Shown here one piece after another: positions 1 to 11,448 of a DNA stretch of 64,000 bases. A program made the position numbers and the translations under genes. Every line of letters starts with the position of its first letter. The first letter of the stretch is position 1. The stretch comes from Pegoplata infirma (lineage: Eukaryota; Arthropoda; Insecta; Diptera; Anthomyiidae), in NCBI GenBank assembly GCA_963921195.1, contig OY992538.1:54860852-54924851 (forward strand), given 5' to 3'. A model generated the notes under the pieces. That model was not told the DNA's origin, made no database searches, and was given only the letters and a program-made list of their open reading frames with translations.

Positions 1-525
1 GTATTATTGCACTCAAACAAGGCCTAACTAAATTTTGGGAAAATGTTTTTTTTTCACAATTTAGTAAAATTTAACAAAAATTTTGAAATTTCTTTGACAT
101 AATTTGCAACCAATTAGTTCATCATATTTATCTTCTTAGAATTGATAAAGTTTTTTCTTCAGGTTTAGTAAATTTTATGCAATTTAAGGAAATTTTTTTT
201 TTTCAAAAAATGTTTCAAAAATTTCAAAAACTAAGCCAGAAAGAGCAAAAAAGTATTAATTTTCGATTCTAAAAATCTCTAAAGAATCTCCGGTCCTCTT
301 TCAATGTATGGACTCCTCAATTTGAGTCTAAAAATTTGGGCGTTCCTCATTTCTCAGAAAATATTGCCGAAACAAAAAAAAAATGCCAAATACATTTTTG
401 TAGTTCTTTTTAGTTATCCGTGTAATAGTTTTTTAGTTATCCCGTTAAGATTCTAAAGACCCTTTTGGGCCCTTAAATTCCTGTATCCTAAAAACTAAGC
501 AAGGTAGAGCGAAAAGGGCAAGGAT
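1..525. other. AT-rich intergenic stretch with a dispersed-repeat fragment
   Basis: No coding signal. Bases about 220-520 (aaaactaagcc and 'gacccttttgggcc' type text) resemble the block at 13380-13700, so this is part of a dispersed noncoding repeat. The hAT-like element at 526 is inserted at its right end. Confidence 0.45.
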
Positions 526-1291
526 TAGGGTTGCCAGACGTCCCGCATTTGGCGGGATTGTCCCGCTTTTCATAACCGATTCCCGCGTCCCGCGCGGGAT
601 TCCATATTCCCGCTTTTTTTGCATTGTTTTTTTAACAACAACTATTTTTTACTTTAAAAGCCAAAGTTTTTAAAAGGCTTACTTGTAAACTTTTGTGAAA
701 TTGGTTTTACCTTGCCGCTTAAATGATGTGGACTTAGAACCTTTTTAAGGAAAAAATAAAAGCCTATTCACACCTGAGGTGAAATCTCGTTCGAACGAGA
801 TTTCGATCATATGGTCTGCGTCATTTTATACACAACTATATCATCGAAATCTTGTTCGAACGAGATTTCACCTCAGGTGTGAATTGGGTATAACAAAAAA
901 GTTTACAATCTTAGTGTTTGTTTGAAAAAAAAAATATTTTTTAAAAAATGTACGCCAAAAGTTGCACAATATAGAGTACATTCCGGGAAAAATATTTATA
1001 AAATTTCCATGCAGTAATTCTGGTCCAGCGTTGTATTTACTTTAGCTAAATTAGTCTCTAAAGCATCGCGAAAAAAATGTTTTTGAAAAACAAAAACAAT
1101 TTTTCTATTTCAAAATACACTAGAGGTTGGTAGTCTCTATTTAAAACAATAAATCTCGACAACATGCTGCTAAATTTTTCAGTTTTGTTCATAAAAATAT
1201 TTTTGTCCCGCGAAAACTTTTAAAATCCCGCCATTTTTGTAATTTTTGGGAGTTTGTCCCGCATTTTCGAAATAAAATTCTGGCAACCCTA
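526..1291. mobile_element. hAT-like nonautonomous element, TSD gcaaggat
   Basis: Seen: it begins TAGGGTTGCCAGA and ends with the reverse complement TCTGGCAACCCTA. It is flanked by the exact 8-bp direct repeat gcaaggat (518-525 and 1292-1299). Both ends also carry related 'tcccgc' runs. An 8-bp duplication with TIRs starting TAGGG fits the hAT superfamily. No ORF survives. Confidence 0.85.
766..884. repeat. Near-perfect palindrome nested in the 526-1291 element
   Basis: About 42 bases from 766 (attcacacctgaggtgaaat...) are repeated in reverse complement ending at 884, around a spacer of about 35 bases. Each arm also contains its own small palindrome (ctcgttcgaacgag). It is probably a short MITE inserted in the larger element. 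No clear TSD was found. Confidence 0.6.
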
Positions 1292-1809
1292 GCAAGGATT
1301 TGAATCAAAATCTTTGACGATCCTTAATAGACCCAATTGGACTGGGCCTAAGGTGGTCTGGGTTCCGAACCTAATGGAGTCTGCCCGCAATCGGAACTTT
1401 AAATGAGATGTACTCAATAAAATAAATTTTTTCACATTTTCTAGTTTTTTTCTTTTTCTTATTTTTCAGAAAAATTTAGATAAAAAGAAGGAAAACATGG
1501 CAATGGAGCTAAATCATTATTGAATTTAGTTAAGTTTTCCACTTTTTAAATATTTTTTCTTTTTGAGTGTGGTATAAAATTAAATTGCATTTAGCTCCTT
1601 TTTAAAAATTGAATTAAAATTTTGTCAAACATGAAACATTTTTTCGAAAAATGTTACATTTTGGTGATGAGTATAAAAAAACAGTACAAAAACAGTACAC
1701 GCTTTAAAAAACAGTACTTTTGCGTACTGTTTGAGGTGCTGTGCATAAAACAGTACTTTTTATAAAAACAGTACATGTACTGTTTAAAACAGTACGAATG
1801 GCAACCCTA
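1292..1809. other. AT-rich DNA ending in a hAT-type right terminus
   Basis: No gene seen. From 1670 to 1800 the motif cagtac/gtactg recurs on both strands. The block ends GGCAACCCTA at 1800-1809, the same terminus as the 526-1291 element. I could not find its left end or a duplication, so it is only a partial element. Confidence 0.4.
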
Positions 1810-2179
1810 CGCATAGCGGTTGAAGTATGATTTTTTTTTGTGGAAATTTTTACTTAATCCACGATGTGGGTGCCCAAAGATTTTTTTGATTTTTATGAGA
1901 CTTTGGTTAGGTATTTGCAGTACGATTTTTCATTTACAAAAACCAAAAAAATTACAAATTTTCTATTATTTTTTTTTTTGTAAAAAAAACATGTTTTTTA
2001 GGAAAAAACGTTTTAATACCGTTTCAATACCGGTACGTACCGGTATCGAAGGAAAAGGTTTTTGGATACCGGTATCCGATACCAAAACTAAGTTTCGGTA
2101 TTGGTATTGGTACCGGTATTCAATTTAAAGGGTTTTGAAACGGATAACGGTATTGAAAAGGTATCGATTGCCAACATTG
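1810..2179. mobile_element. Fragment of the ACCGG-rich hAT-like family
   Basis: Rich in ggtaccggtat/ataccggtac motifs and ending GATTGCCAACATTG at 2179. In inverse orientation it matches the left part of the element at 32399-33749, including the shared tail cacgatgtgggtgccca. The other terminus is missing. Confidence 0.6.
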
Positions 2180-3744
2180 CAAAAAAGCGCTTTTTTAAAC
2201 GCCCATATTTTTTAAAGTATGGATTCAAAAAAAATAAAAAAATTTAGTTTTTAATCATTTACGAAGCTCTATCAAATAACCAAAAATAAACAAAATCGGT
2301 GATCCGTCAGTTAAATTTCCCATGGATTTGCTCATATAAGAAAAACTCAGAATCTAAGAAGTTTTCTAAGCGAATAATGCCTCTAAATTTGGAAATTTTT
2401 CTAGACGATTTTTTTTTTTAAATTATAATTTTTCGATGGGAAAAATCGCTTAGTATCTGAGAATTTTTTTTGGATAAAAAAATTTTTTTGTAGGGTAAAA
2501 ATGAGTCGATACTGCCGATTTTATTACATTCATTTGTAATAATTGATTTATATTTACAAAGTGACTTGAAAGTTTTTGACTGCAATTTTAAATAGCTTCT
2601 CTACACGTTGTAGATAACCATTATTTAATGATTAGAATGAATATGTGTTTGCTTACAGTTCATTTTCACTTGATAAATGAATAATGACACCAACTGTTAA
2701 AGATCACAATGCGGGATTTTGATGACGAAAAAGTGGGAATTTACAAAATGGGAAATTTATTATTATTTTTTAAATATAAATTTTACCAAAATTAAAGAAA
2801 AATTTTAAAACTTTTAAACTAATTCCGAAACAAAAAAATAATTCTCTTGAAAATTATACTATGAGAATATCATGGTTTTAATTAGTAAAGAAAATAATAA
2901 CCTCGAGCCAGAATAAGCATCCTCAAAATTTAAAACTTTTATTAAAAATCGGTCGAATTTTGTTGCAAGAAACTAACAAGGGAGGATTTTTAATGAAAAA
3001 CTGGATTAAGCAGTTGAAAAAGCTTGATTTTGTTGCAAAAAGCGATATTTTTAATCTTTCATTGACATTGCAGTTTATCGTCATTGTTTCAGGACTATTT
3101 ATACCCTACACCATTCTTGGTAAAGGGAATAATGAGGGTATCTTATACAACGATTTTGGTTTTTTTTTTAGTACAATGAAAGATTTTGTTTTCTTATATC
3201 ATAATTTTCTTTAAGCTGGGATGAGCATTTTAAAAATGCAATAATCCCCCAAATATTGGAATAGTTGGTCAGGTTATATATAAAATGCATTTATATTCTG
3301 AAAACCGTAAAATTGTTTTGAATGCAATTTTTTTTCTATTATCAATTTAGTAGTTTTTCAAACTCTTAATATACCAGTACACACATTATCCAAGTCATAT
3401 CAAGTCATCATCATCAATTTCAATTAATGCTTTAAAAAAATATTTTGTGGAATTTTTTTGTTTTGGTTTTTGAAAATTAAAAGTGCTAATTTGAGGTCAA
3501 AAAAGTGATATTAAATAATATTTAATATAAAAAAAAATGGTACAAATAAAAGTTTTAAATTTTAATTGTTGTAATATTAGTGGTGAAAGTGTTAAATGTT
3601 TTTGGACCTCCTATATCTATTTATGCTCCTTGCTTTTGATCACCGAGTTTATACATGATACTAAAAAGAATTAGATAAATCTGTAATTTTTAATATAAAA
3701 ATTTTAAATAGCGCTGTGGTAAATCAAAAATAAATGGTCAAAAT
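2180..3744. other. AT-rich intergenic DNA, no gene recognised
   Basis: Homopolymer-rich. A short piece around 3100-3165 (taccctacacc, ggtaaaggg) resembles the end of the mini-me B repeat. An 84-codon frame at 2960-3214 overlaps this piece and has no coding character. Confidence 0.4.
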
Positions 3745-4380
3745 TAAAAAAAAAAAAACAAGTAGAAAAGTTGAATTCGACTTGGTCGAATTCATGAATA
3801 CCCTCCACAATTCCCTTTTTAAATGATAGTAAATTTTCTAACGTGAATAAATTTAATAATTTTGATAAGAAATATTTGATTTTAAACAAAAAAACTTTAT
3901 TTAGTAATTTTTGGAAATAAAATTACTTATTTTTTTGAGTGTAAAATTTTTTTCAAGTATAATTTTTTTTAGTGTAAAAATATTTCTTAGTGGCAAAAAT
4001 ACTTTGTAAAGTAATTTTGCGGCTTACCAATGTTTTTAAAGATAGTTTTTTTAAAGCTCGTTTTTTTCATAACGTGAATTTAAGGTGAAACCAATCTGAA
4101 ATTCACGGGTTTGCTAATAACTTTTGAACCACTGGAGAAATTTGGGAGAAATTTAATTCAAACCAGACCAATGGAAAACAATATATATGCCAAACTTCAG
4201 TGCCCTCAGAATTGTCTTTTGAAAGTTAGCGGGTTTTTTATCTTGTGAATTCGCGAAAAACTGAAGGGTGCTAAAAACTGTTAACAAGTGGGAAAAATCT
4301 AAAAAAAAAAAATTACAGTGTCCGATTTGACATGGAATGCCCCATATAATAAAAACGAACACCACTGAACTCACATATGA
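3745..4380 (-). repeat. mini-me/DINE-1-like family A fragment
   Basis: It carries the family text 'aagtagaaaagttgaattcg ... ataccctccaca', then 'gtgaaatttaaggtgaaacc' type sequence and 'tatatatgccaaacttcag', in the same order as the copies at 35696-36490 and 12515-14480. The element at 4381 interrupts it. Confidence 0.6.
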
Positions 4381-5343
4381 GGGGGTTAGAGCACAAGGGG
4401 TTCAAGTGACTTTTTTAAAAAAATTGAGTTAACATATGGAATTAGTAGGTGAAGTTCACAGTAGTTCATAGCACCAGAAATTAATGTGAAATTCTTATTC
4501 GTTAGCGAGATATGGCGACAATTTTTAGCTCTTGTTACTAAAATACCTGTTTTGCTTGGAGCACAAGGGGTATATGAGCACTTAAACCCCTTGTGCTCCA
4601 AGCAATTATTAAAATTTAGTTTTTCACGTGGACAAAGTGGTTGAATTCCGAGAAGTTCTTGTAGTAATAGTAATCAAATTTTGCAAGAGCATCTTCAGTC
4701 TGTAACCAGCGGTTAAAGTGTGAAAAATGGCGATTTCCGACCAAAATTCATGTCCGAATTTTTTGACCAAATTCGGCTCAAAAATTAGGAATTTTTGCGT
4801 ACATAATAGGAAAAATATAAAAAAATCCCAAAAAAAAATATTGGTCCACAGATGCTGATTTTTAACATAAATATTATTTTTTTTATCCAAATTGGTCCTA
4901 AAAGTTGGAAAATGTAAAGCAAGTTATCTAAAAAATATTAAAAAAATATAAAAAACACGATTTTCGTTCAAAAATGCTGATCAAAGATTTTGATACCAGA
5001 TGCTAATCAGCCTTTTTGGACCAAAATCGTGGGTTAATTTTTAAAATTTTTCACATAAAATACTCAACATTTTTCGACTTTTAAGACAAATTTGGTTAAA
5101 AATATTTTTTATGTTTATAAATCAGCATCTGTGGACCAAAATCGCAATTTTGAAATTTTTTAAATATTTTTCCCATAAAACGCGCAAAAGTTCCTTATTT
5201 TTGACCCAGATTGGGTTAAATATTTCAGAAATTTTGGTCCAAAAACGTAATTTTTTAAACTTTGACCGCTGGTTGCAGACTAAAAATGACCTTGCAAAAA
5301 TTTTTCATAAATTTTCCCACAATTAGCTACTCCATGTCCATCG

Positions 5344-5514
5344 TTCGGCAGGTATCACGGCACGAAATTCGAAAGTTTAGATTTCAAGGGACGCCCTAAT
5401 GAAGATGAAGATGAGCCCGATGATGTCATGGAATCTGATTATGACGACTTAAAAATTAAACAAAGAACCATTAAAGACTTTCGTAATAAAATGTGGTTTT
5501 CCTTTTACAAATAA
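5344..5514 (+). pseudogene. Exon-like block with acidic C-terminal coding text
   Basis: An open frame of 56 codons plus a TAA stop is preceded by ttcggcag, which could be a splice acceptor. It contains the acidic run NEDEDEPDDVMESDYDD and ends TIKDFRNKMWFSFYK. Degenerate copies lie near 5948-6118 and 6990-7165; both carry a frameshift or stop after the aspartates. It may be the last exon of the element's own protein or a captured host exon. I do not recognise it. This copy is the only one that reads through. Confidence 0.4.
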
Positions 5515-6406
5515 CTAACATTCTTTTCATAATTTAGAAATTTATAAAAAAAGTTAGAGCACAAGGGGTATAAGTGCCACTTACATACTTCAGAGGCAAT
5601 TTTTGGGTGCTTGTATTTGTGAAATATGGTATTTTTTTAACTTGTTAGATTAAAATATATCTCAGGATCTCTATTAACTAAAAAATAATATTCTAGATAT
5701 CATCTAACATTTTTTACTGCAATTTAACTATAACCTCTTTTTTCCCATTATTAAATTTAAGGCACTTAAACCCCTTGTGCTCCAAGCAATTATTAAAATT
5801 TAACTTTTAAGACCAATTTGGTTAAAAATAATTTTTATGTTTGAAAATCAGCATCTGTGGACCAAAAGCGCTATAGTGGAATTTTTAAAAAAATTTTCCC
5901 ATAAAGTACTCAAAAATTCCTAATTTTTGAGCCAGATTTGGTTAAATAATTTTCGGCAGGTATTATAATACGAAATTCGAAAGTTTAGATTTGACGGGAT
6001 GCCCTAATGAAGATGAAGATGAGCCCAATGATGTCATGGAATCTGATTATGACGACTAAAAAATTAAACAAAGAACCATTACACATTTTCTTAATAAAAT
6101 GTGGTTTTCCTTTTACGTATTTACAAATTTATTAAAAAAAGTAAGAGCACAAGGCCACTTACTTACTTCAGATGCAATTTTTGGGTGCAAAAGGGTGTAA
6201 AAGACGGTATTTTTTTAACTTGTTAGATAAAAATATATCTCAGGAACTCTATTAACTAAAAAATAATATACTAGATATCATCTAACATTTTTTATTGCAA
6301 TTTAATGGCGCTTTTCGACCAAAATTCATGTCCGAATATTTTAACCAAATCCGGCTCAAAAATTAGGAGTTCTTGCGTACAACTGCTAAATGCGTAGGAA
6401 AAATAT

Positions 6407-6618
6407 TGTGCTCGATTCGGGAGTACTATTTCACCATTCACCAAATTTTTAAAAATTTGATATTCTTTTGAATTTCAAGATTTTACATTTTTTTCTTGTT
6501 AAAATATAGTAATATCTTAAATAATTACAAGAAAAATTTTAAAATCTTAAAATTCGAAAGGATATCAAATTTTTAAAATGTAGGTGAATGGTGAAAGAGT
6601 ACTCCCGAATCGAGCACA
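6407..6618. repeat. Short palindromic MITE inside the composite element
   Basis: Left TGTGCTCGATTCGGGAGTAC and right GTACTCCCGAATCGAGCACA are exact reverse complements around an AT-rich core that also folds back. No clear target duplication is visible. Confidence 0.6.
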
Positions 6619-7676
6619 TTAAAAAAAAAAAAAAAATATTGGTCCACAGATGCTGATTTTTCTGCACAATTTTTTTACTTATCCAAATTTGTCCCAAAAG
6701 TTGTAAAATGTAAAGCATATTATCTAAAAAATATTAAAAAAAGTATAACAACACGATTTTGGTCCACAAAAATTGATCAGAGATTTTGGTCCACAGATGC
6801 TTATGAGCATTTTTGGCCCAAAATCGTGTTTTTATTTTTATATTTTTCACATACTCAACATTTTGCTACTTTTAAGAGGAATTTGGTTAAACATATTTTG
6901 TATGATTGTAAATCAGCATCTGTGGACCAAAATTGCTATTTTGGAATTTTTAAATATTTTTCCCAAAAATTCCTAATTTGTGTGCCAGATGAGGATGAAT
7001 TTTGGTCGAAAACGTACGAAATTCGAAAGTTTACATTTGACGTGATGCCCTAATGAAGATGAAGATGATCCCAATGATGTCATGGAATCTGATTATGACG
7101 ACTAAAAAATTAAACAAAGAACCATTACAGATTTTCTTAATAAAATGTTGTTTTCATTTTACGAATTTACAAATTTATAAAAAAAAGTTAGAGCACAAGG
7201 GGTATAAGTGCGACTTACTTACTTCAGATGCAATTTTTGGGTGCAAAAGGGTGTAAAAGACGGTATTTTTTTAACTTTTTAGATTAAAATATATCTCAGG
7301 AGCTCTATTACCTTAAAAATAATATACTTGATACCACCTAACATTTTTTATTGCAATTTTACTTTAACCCCTTTTTTCTCATCATTAAATATAAGGCACT
7401 TGAACCCCTTGTGCTCTAAATAGAAATCTATAAAAAAAGTTAGAGCACAAGGGGTATAAGTGCCACTTACTTACTTCAGATGCAATTTTTGGGTGCAAAA
7501 GGGTGTAAAAGACGGTATTTTTTTAACTTGTTAGATTAAAATATATCTCAGGATCTCTATTAACTAAAAAATAATATTATAGATAGCATCTAACATTTTT
7601 TATTGCAATTTAACTTTAACCTCTTTTTTCTCATTATCAAATATAAGGCACTTGAACCCCTTGTGCTCTAACCCCC

Positions 7677-7895
7677 TCATATGATATCGTCATTGTTTTG
7701 GGCATATTTGCTCTTACGCCAACCGTCCCACGTGCCGAACTTGCTCTGCTTATACTCTATGACCTATATAATAATGAGAGATTAATATTTATATATTAGC
7801 GTGGCATTTTTTTCTAAACTTTTGAATTTCCTAAGTGTCCGAGTAAATTTTTATTCAGTTAGACCTTAAAAATTATGAGCTATAAATTTAAGAAA
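7677..7895. other. AT-rich spacer between insertions
   Basis: The text 'gcgtggcatttttttctaaacttttgaatttc' is similar to stretches at 17710 and 48950, so it is a dispersed repeat fragment. No gene. Confidence 0.35.
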
Positions 7896-8145
7896 AACAA
7901 GTGAGAGTGTTAAATTCGGCTGGGCCGAACCTTATATACCCTCCAAAATGCAAAGAAAAAAAATGTCAGGAGCGTTTCTTTTTTTGCGGGGGGGGGGTTG
8001 ATGGGGTCAGTGGGGGACGTTGAGAGCACCTTCCCATCGCGATAAATATACCAAATGTTTCATTTGGTTCAGTTCTTCAAGGGGGGAACTTTTTACCCCC
8101 TTGCTCGATTTTACCCATTCACGAACTTAACGTGCCTATGAACAT
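7896..8145 (-). repeat. mini-me/DINE-1 family A, first half of a split copy
   Basis: It starts 'acaagtgagagtgttaaatt' with 'cggctgggccgaa' and 'taccctcca', the same end as the copies at 51262 and 52430. It breaks at 8145 and resumes at 11229; joined, the two halves follow the order of the intact copy at 50576-51262 on the other strand. The break is the hAT-like insertion at 8146. Confidence 0.7.
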
Positions 8146-11100
8146 TAGGGGTGGGATAGTGCACGAGTTTCCGATTTCGACCCGCTAGAACCGCTTATTT
8201 TGTGAGGTTCGTAAAAAAAATGCATGAGCCAAAAAATGGGGCAGGTCGGATAGGATCTAGGGGTCGCTCATCGGGGTCAAAGTTGGGCGTAAAGGGGAAA
8301 AAATACACAAAAAGCCCCGCAACTCCTCTGGTTTTGCCCCTAAAGGGGTCAAATGTGAGACCAACCCCCTTTATTTTTTCCTCCCGAACACTTTTGCCGA
8401 ACATACCTAAGCCTTATCTCCACTTCCAAAGGGGGCTCCCATACAAAGGTTTAATTTTTTAAAAAATTTGCTCCTACCTCTCTAGCAGTCCAAGAAGTGA
8501 CCCTAGAGGAACCAAATGTATGACCAACCCCCAATATTTTTTCAACCCCAACATTTTCTTAGAACATACCTACCCTCTATCTTCAACCGTTAGGGTGGTT
8601 CCCATACATTTTTTTATTTTTTCCTAATTTGTTTTATTACATCAGCTCCTACCGGTCCAATGGTGCCTCCTAGAGGGGTCATTAGCAAGGCCGACCCCCA
8701 TTTGTTTTCAGCCCCCAACATTTCTTCTGAATATGCCACTACCCTATCTCCAATTCCTAAGGGGTCTCCCACACAAAATGACATTTTTATAAAATTTGCT
8801 CCCACCGCTCTAACTGGCACAGGGGTGACTGTAGAGAAGTTAACTGTATGACTGACCCCCAATATTTTTTCAGCCCCAACATTTTCCCCAAACAAACCTA
8901 TTCTCCATTTTTAAGTCTTAACGGGGTCCCCACACATTTTTATATTTTTTTATAAAATTAGATCTTATTGCTCCCATGGTGCCTCCTAGGGATAGGGAAT
9001 GCAGACTTACCCACATTAGTTTTTGGCCCCCACATTTTTTCCGAATAAGGCGTATTTCCACTTTGTAAGGGTTCTCCCCTTAGTAAAACAAAATTCGTAA
9101 TGGTACTGGAACCTAACGTTGGAGTGTTTAGAATTTACAAAAGTACAATAAGTAGCAACACTTTTTTATAAAATCAACTCTTACCGCTCCTATAGTTCCT
9201 CTTAGGGACGGGAAATGCAGACTGACCCCTATATCTGCCATGCAAACATCATATTTATGACTTCAATTAAGATAAGTGTTTGAAACCAAATACGCAAAAC
9301 GTCTGGACCAGGAGTGCCAATGTTTGCGCGTTTTAAAGAGCAGTGGGAAAATATAAATAAGAGACAAACCATACAGTCCTGACATAGAAGATTAGAAAGT
9401 GGCTGGCAACATACCAGCTCAAAAGCAAACTGCATCAAGTTGTTTTGTTGTGCTCAAATTAAGGAAAAGCGACCCAGAGACGACTTCAAGGAGTTTCTTG
9501 AAATTGTTTTATTATACCTTGGTGAAAATATTCCTAATAATCATTTTAGCTCACCAGGATCCATCAGTCATGCTCGATGGATGGCAAAAGGCATATATTG
9601 CCCAAAAATGGTTTAGGTTTGATCAAAAACAATTAACGTTAAATTTTGGTTTAGCGCCTCTAAAGCAATAGAACCTCCAAATAATGATTTGAATTTTTTT
9701 AAAGCGATTGCTAATTATGCTTCAATTAATAAGATGTCTCAACGATTGGAGAAGAGATTCTCTCATATCTTTGGTATCTCAGTGGTGAAGCAGTTGCACT
9801 ATTTGATTCGAATATCTCTTGTTAAATAATACGAAAAATGGCAAATGCAAATCGGGGGATAGCTGCGAAAGTGGCAACAAAGATTCGAGGGTGTGAAAAT
9901 AATTAACATGAAATCGAAACAAGTAAATCCAGAACTTGTAATATAAGAGACACCAACATTTTTTGCACGCTTCGGATTAACAACAAATTCCATTGGTTCC
10001 GGTCCAAACACTTGGGAAAATTGTGAGGACTACCAGCAAGCGCTGCAAATATTACTTCAATTACATGTTTTCAAAGACGCTACCGAAGGAGGCGTAAAAT
10101 TAATAGAGGACTATAACAACGTATTGTGCCGTAATGGAGAGGAAAAAATATTACCCTAACAAAGTGGAAATACGACGTAGGTATGTTGGGACAAAAAGTG
10201 GGGGGCAAAAATTATTGGGGGTCAGTCTGCATTTCCCGTTCCTAAGAGGCACCATGGGAGCGGTAAGATCTGATTTTATATACAAAAATTATAAAAAATG
10301 TGTGGGAACCCCCTTAAGACTTAAAAATAAGGGGTAGGTTTGTTTGGGGAAAATGTTGGGGCTAAAAAAATATTGGGGGCAACTTTCTTTTGATTTTATA
10401 AAAAAATAAAAAAAAATGTGTGGGGACCCCCTTAAGGCTTAAAAATAGAGGGTAGGTTTGTTTGGGGAAAATGTTGGGGCTAAAAAAATATTGGAGGTCA
10501 GTCATACATTTAAATTCTCTAGGGTCATCCCTGCGCCAGTTAGAGCGGTGGGAGCAAATTTTATAAAAATGTCATTTTGTGTGGGAGACCCCTTAGGAAT
10601 TGGAGATACGGTGTTAGCATATTTAGAAGAAATGTTGGGGGCTAAAAATAAATGGGGGCCGGTCTTACAAATGACCCCTCTAGGAAGCACCGTTGGACCG
10701 GTTGGAGCTGATTTAATAAAAAAAATTAAGAAAAAATAAAAAGAAATGTATGGGGACCACCCTAACGGTTGAAGATAGAGGGTATGTCTGTTCTAAGAAA
10801 ATGTTGGGGATGAAAAAATATTGGGGGTCGGTCATACATTTGATTCCTCTAGGGTCACTTCTAGGACAGCTAGAGAGGTAGGAGCAAATATATTTTAACA
10901 TTCAACCTTTGTATGGGAGCCCCCTTAAGGAGAGGAGATAGGGCTTAGGTATATTTGGCAAAATTTTTGGGGCAAAAAAATAATGGGGGCCGGTCTCACA
11001 TTTGACCCCTCTAGAGGCAAAACCAGGGGAGTTGTGGGGCTTTTTGTGGATTTTTTTCCATGTAGGCCCAACTTTGACCCCGATGAGCGACCCCTAGATC

Positions 11101-11220
11101 CTATCCGACATCCCCCATTTTTTGGCTCATACACTTTTTTTACGAACCTCACAAAATGAGGGGTTCTAGCGATTCCAAATACTGCTGCTTAAAATCTCAC
11201 ACAACACTATCCCACCCTTA
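8146..11220. mobile_element. hAT-like element with about 1-kb inverted arms
   Basis: Termini are TAGGGGTGGGATAGTG and CACTATCCCACCCTTA (one mismatch). The exact 8-bp duplication atgaacat lies at 8138-8145 and 11221-11228. The arms (about 8146-9235 and 10180-11220) are inverted copies built of roughly 150-base subrepeats, each with 'gaccaacccccaatattttt'-like text and 'gaacatacct'. Between the arms lies a decayed ORF. It sits in a mini-me copy whose intact relatives show the empty site. The superfamily call rests only on duplication length and TIR start. Confidence 0.8.
9290..10160 (+). pseudogene. Decayed orphan ORF carried by the long-TIR element
   Basis: Frames shift and stops intervene, but four peptide islands read in order. 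SGPGVPMFARFKEQWENI is near 9300-9355, and RDDFKEFLEIVLLYLGE followed by SSPGSISHARWMAKGIY is at 9473-9600. LWYLSGEAVALFDSNIS is near 9768-9820, and FKDATEGGVKLIEDYNNVL is near 10070-10127. From memory these resemble, in the same order, a family of uncharacterised proteins present in many copies in arthropod and Hydra genomes (pattern PGxxHxARWMxKxIY ... HLWYLxEE ... RGVxLIxxFN). I know of no assigned biochemical function. The position between the inverted arms suggests it was the element's own protein. Confidence 0.5.
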
Positions 11221-11228
11221 ATGAACAT

Positions 11229-11448
11229 GAGAAATATTTGTGCCAAACTTCAGGAGTCTAGCTGTTTTATTTTGGACTGCATTGTGTTATCTACAGACAG
11301 ACGAACAGACGGACGGACACACGGGCATTCATAGAATGTCTTAGAATCGATCATACTTTATGGGGTCCCCGACCGATATTTCTATGCGTTACAAACGGAA
11401 TGACAAAATGAGTATACCCCTATACTGTGGTTGGAGGGTATAAAAAAA
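11229..11448 (-). repeat. mini-me/DINE-1 family A, second half of the split copy
   Basis: It continues 7896-8145 beyond the insertion: 'gtgccaaacttcaggagtct', the (GRAC)n core at 11293-11320, 'ccccgaccgatatttc', and the end 'tactgtggttggagggtata'. Confidence 0.75.

Larger units (their letters stand above)
4381..7676. mobile_element. Composite palindromic element with GGGGGTTAGAGC termini
   Basis: The left end GGGGGTTAGAGCACAAGGGG recurs as its exact reverse complement at 7657-7676, with at least 28 matching bases. Flanks acatatga (4373-4380) and tcatatga (7677-7684) match in 7 of 8 positions, a likely target duplication. Inside, the 'gagcacaagggg' terminus recurs at least six times in both orientations, as do 'tggtccacagatgctgat' and a short coding-like block. 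This suggests repeated insertion or internal amplification. The superfamily is uncertain: hAT, P and Merlin all make 8-bp duplications. Confidence 0.65.

Noticed and set aside
2960..3214. 84-codon + frame with a 'ggaggattttt' before an ATG that looks like a bacterial ribosome site
   Set aside because: The window is plainly eukaryotic; the frame runs into mini-me B text and has AT-biased, homopolymer-driven codons.
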